Assembly: GCA_046597185.1 (NCBI GenBank)
Contig: JBKJLF010000768.1
Location: forward strand, 1-7,562
DNA: 7,562 nt
Reading direction: 5' to 3'
Origin: CAMBDR01 sp046597185
Lineage (GTDB): Bacteria > Pseudomonadota > Gammaproteobacteria > Burkholderiales > Burkholderiaceae_D
Of this stretch, positions 6,425 through 7,562 are shown one piece after another. The position numbers and the translations under genes are program-made. The notes under the pieces were generated by a model, which saw only the letters and a program-made list of their open reading frames with translations, did no database searches and was not told the origin of the DNA. Within the stretch, counting starts at the first letter, position 1. Every line of letters begins with the position of its first letter.

Positions 6425-7249
6425 ATGCCTACTTATGTGATTGGCGACTTGCAAGGCTGCCACCAATCTTGCCTGAGCTTACTGGCGCAAATCGACGCCA
6501 TTGACCCGGATGCGCAACTGTGGTTTGCGGGTGACCTGGTCAACCGTGGCCCGGATTCCCTCGCGACCTTGCGCCTGATGAAAAGCTTGGGCGCGCGTGC
6601 GCAATGCGTGCTGGGCAACCATGATTTGCATTTATTGGCGGCGGCGCACGGGATACGCAAGCTTTCCCGTTCTGACACATTGGACGATATTTTATCGGCA
6701 CCCGACCGGGAAGACTTACTCACCTGGCTGCGCCAGCGCCCCTTGGCCATTTTTGAACAAGGCCATTTGCTGGTACATGCGGGCGTACTGCCGCAATGGC
6801 GCGCCGCACAAACCCGCGCCTTGGCGCAGGAAGTGGAAAACGTATTGCAAGGGCCGAAATGGTTGGATTTTTTAGGCAAAATGTATGGCAATGAACCGAA
6901 TCAATGGCACGATGATTTGACTGGCAAAGCGCGTTTGCGCTGTATTGTGAATGGTTTAACACGCTTGCGTTTTTGCGATGCGCAAGGGGTGATGCAATTT
7001 GACAGCAAGGAAGGCGCAGGCGGCGCGCCACAAGGGTTTATGCCGTGGTTTGATGTGCCGGGGCGTAAAACCGACGATGTCACGGTGCTGTTTGGGCATT
7101 GGTCTACCTTGGGGCTGATGATGCGTGAGAATGTGATTGGGTTGGATACGGGTTGCGTGTGGGGTGGTAAGTTGAGTGCGGTGAGGTTGGAAGACAGGAA
7201 GTTGGTGCAGGTGGTATGCCCGCAGTATCAGGCACCGGGGAAGCAATGA
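6425..7249 (+). CDS. apaH: Bis(5'-nucleosyl)-tetraphosphatase, symmetrical (Ap4A hydrolase)
   Basis: ApaH splits diadenosine tetraphosphate into two ADP and, in enterobacteria, also removes Np4 caps from RNA 5' ends. The 274-residue protein has the metallophosphoesterase motifs in order: GDLQGC (7-12, with Gln in place of the usual His, as is normal for ApaH), GDLVNRGPDSL (36-46), LGNHDLHLLA (63-72), VHAGVLPQW (117-125), FGHWSTLG (223-230) with the metal-ligand His225, and GLDTGCVWGG (239-248). Length and motifs match the family along the whole chain. The ATG at 6425 starts directly at the conserved TYVIGDLQGC beginning. It is divergent from the rml operon and not part of that pathway; sharing of the intergenic region is the only visible link. 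A weak stem-loop overlaps its stop codon. Confidence 0.97.
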   Translation: MPTYVIGDLQGCHQSCLSLLAQIDAIDPDAQLWFAGDLVNRGPDSLATLRLMKSLGARAQCVLGNHDLHLLAAAHGIRKLSRSDTLDDILSAPDREDLLTWLRQRPLAIFEQGHLLVHAGVLPQWRAAQTRALAQEVENVLQGPKWLDFLGKMYGNEPNQWHDDLTGKARLRCIVNGLTRLRFCDAQGVMQFDSKEGAGGAPQGFMPWFDVPGRKTDDVTVLFGHWSTLGLMMRENVIGLDTGCVWGGKLSAVRLEDRKLVQVVCPQYQAPGKQ

Positions 7250-7273
7250 AATTGAGCGCAATTTCACTTTTAG
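7247..7273 (+). terminator. Possible weak terminator after apaH
   Basis: An inverted repeat of tgaaattg (7247-7254) and caatttca (7259-7266) with a 4-nt loop begins at the apaH stop codon and is followed by ctttta. The stem is AT-rich and the T run is short, so termination would be weak; it may instead protect the 3' end. Confidence 0.3.
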
Positions 7274-7543
7274 AATGCCAATTTTCCGCATTTCTGTCGC
7301 ATTAGCCAGTGTGGTATGGTTTAATTCGACCAAAAGATGGGAGCGCAGTGATTGAGGTTTTGGGAATACCGACGCAAATTCGATATCGAGGGCAGAATAT
7401 TGATTGCCGTCACGAGAACGCCGTGCCACATTCCCCGCGCCAAATCCACCGTTTTCCAAGGCCAGCACAATGGATTCGACATACTGGCTTAACTTTCTCC
7501 GCAACGCCGATTTGGCTAAACGCTCAAGCTAACACTGACTCAT
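7250..7543 (-). pseudogene. Possible decayed ORF with amber at codon 5
   Basis: About 310 bp follow apaH without a confident gene. On the minus strand an ATG at 7543-7541 has GGAG 7 nt upstream, a good ribosome site, but reads MSQC and then TAG (7531-7529). The same frame then stays open through LERLAKSALRRKLSQYVES and about 95 codons in total to the apaH stop, and further as an antisense shadow of apaH. The segment with ENGGFGAGNVARRSRDGNQYS and LLVELNHTTLANATEMRKIG has a protein-like composition, but I recognise no family. No natural stop marks its end before apaH, so the original 3' end may be lost. A TTG at 7504 could be an alternative start. It may be a nonsense-broken, truncated remnant or simply non-coding. 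Confidence 0.25.
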
Positions 7544-7562
7544 GCACATTCTCCACACATCA

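Noticed and set aside
6242..6466. 75-codon N-terminal extension of rfbB back to 6466
   Set aside because: It lacks family similarity, runs antisense into the apaH start and ignores the GAGG ribosome site beside the ATG pair at 6241-6244, where the conserved MILVTGGAGFIG begins.
6956..7249. Minus-strand frame continuing from the right-edge ORF through the 3' part of apaH
   Set aside because: It is antisense to well-conserved apaH coding sequence and its translation is a His/Pro/Gln-rich shadow without domain features.
1..7562. A defence system, mobile element or other undescribed system
   Set aside because: All confident genes belong to dTDP-rhamnose synthesis, glycan assembly or Ap4A turnover. 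No transposase, integrase, nuclease, toxin or terminal inverted repeats were seen.

Overview
The window looks like part of the cell-surface polysaccharide (O-antigen, capsule or exopolysaccharide) region of a Gram-negative proteobacterium. A beta- or gammaproteobacterium is my best guess. It carries a symmetrical ApaH, a largely proteobacterial family, and a canonical rmlB-rmlA-rmlC-rmlD set followed by a MOP-superfamily flippase and a GT2 rhamnosyltransferase. Base composition is moderate and even, and I see no insertion sequence, tRNA, rRNA or CRISPR array. The assignment to a lineage is inference.

Layout: almost everything from 1 to about 6241 lies on the minus strand and reads as one operon. 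In order of transcription it holds rfbB/rmlB (dTDP-glucose 4,6-dehydratase), rfbA/rmlA (glucose-1-phosphate thymidylyltransferase), an 82-bp spacer with direct repeats, rfbC/rmlC (3,5-epimerase), rfbD/rmlD (reductase), a SAM-dependent methyltransferase with an unusual Gln-periodic repeat at its N-terminus, a possible 14-codon mini-ORF, a Wzx-like flippase, and a GT2 rhamnosyltransferase-like gene that runs off the left edge. rfbB/rfbA and rfbC/rfbD are joined by 4-bp ATGA overlaps. Divergent from the operon, on the plus strand, is apaH (6425-7249), which hydrolyses Ap4A. The 183-bp spacer between them holds a good -10 box for apaH and two short direct repeats with an 11-bp period. Right of apaH, about 310 bp contain no confident gene, only a possible decayed minus-strand ORF with an amber codon at position 5.

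How the genes fit together: RmlA makes dTDP-glucose from glucose-1-phosphate and dTTP, and RmlB, RmlC and RmlD convert it to dTDP-L-rhamnose. The GT2 enzyme probably transfers rhamnose (or another sugar) to a lipid-linked oligosaccharide. The methyltransferase may modify or cap the glycan, and the flippase moves the undecaprenyl-linked unit across the inner membrane. ApaH is a housekeeping nucleotide-cleaning enzyme that shares only the intergenic region.

I do not see a clearly new biological system. The points most worth checking are the 12-bp in-frame minisatellite in the methyltransferase, the mini-ORF overlapping the flippase start, the repeat and palindrome array between rfbA and rfbC, and the apparently broken ORF at the right edge.
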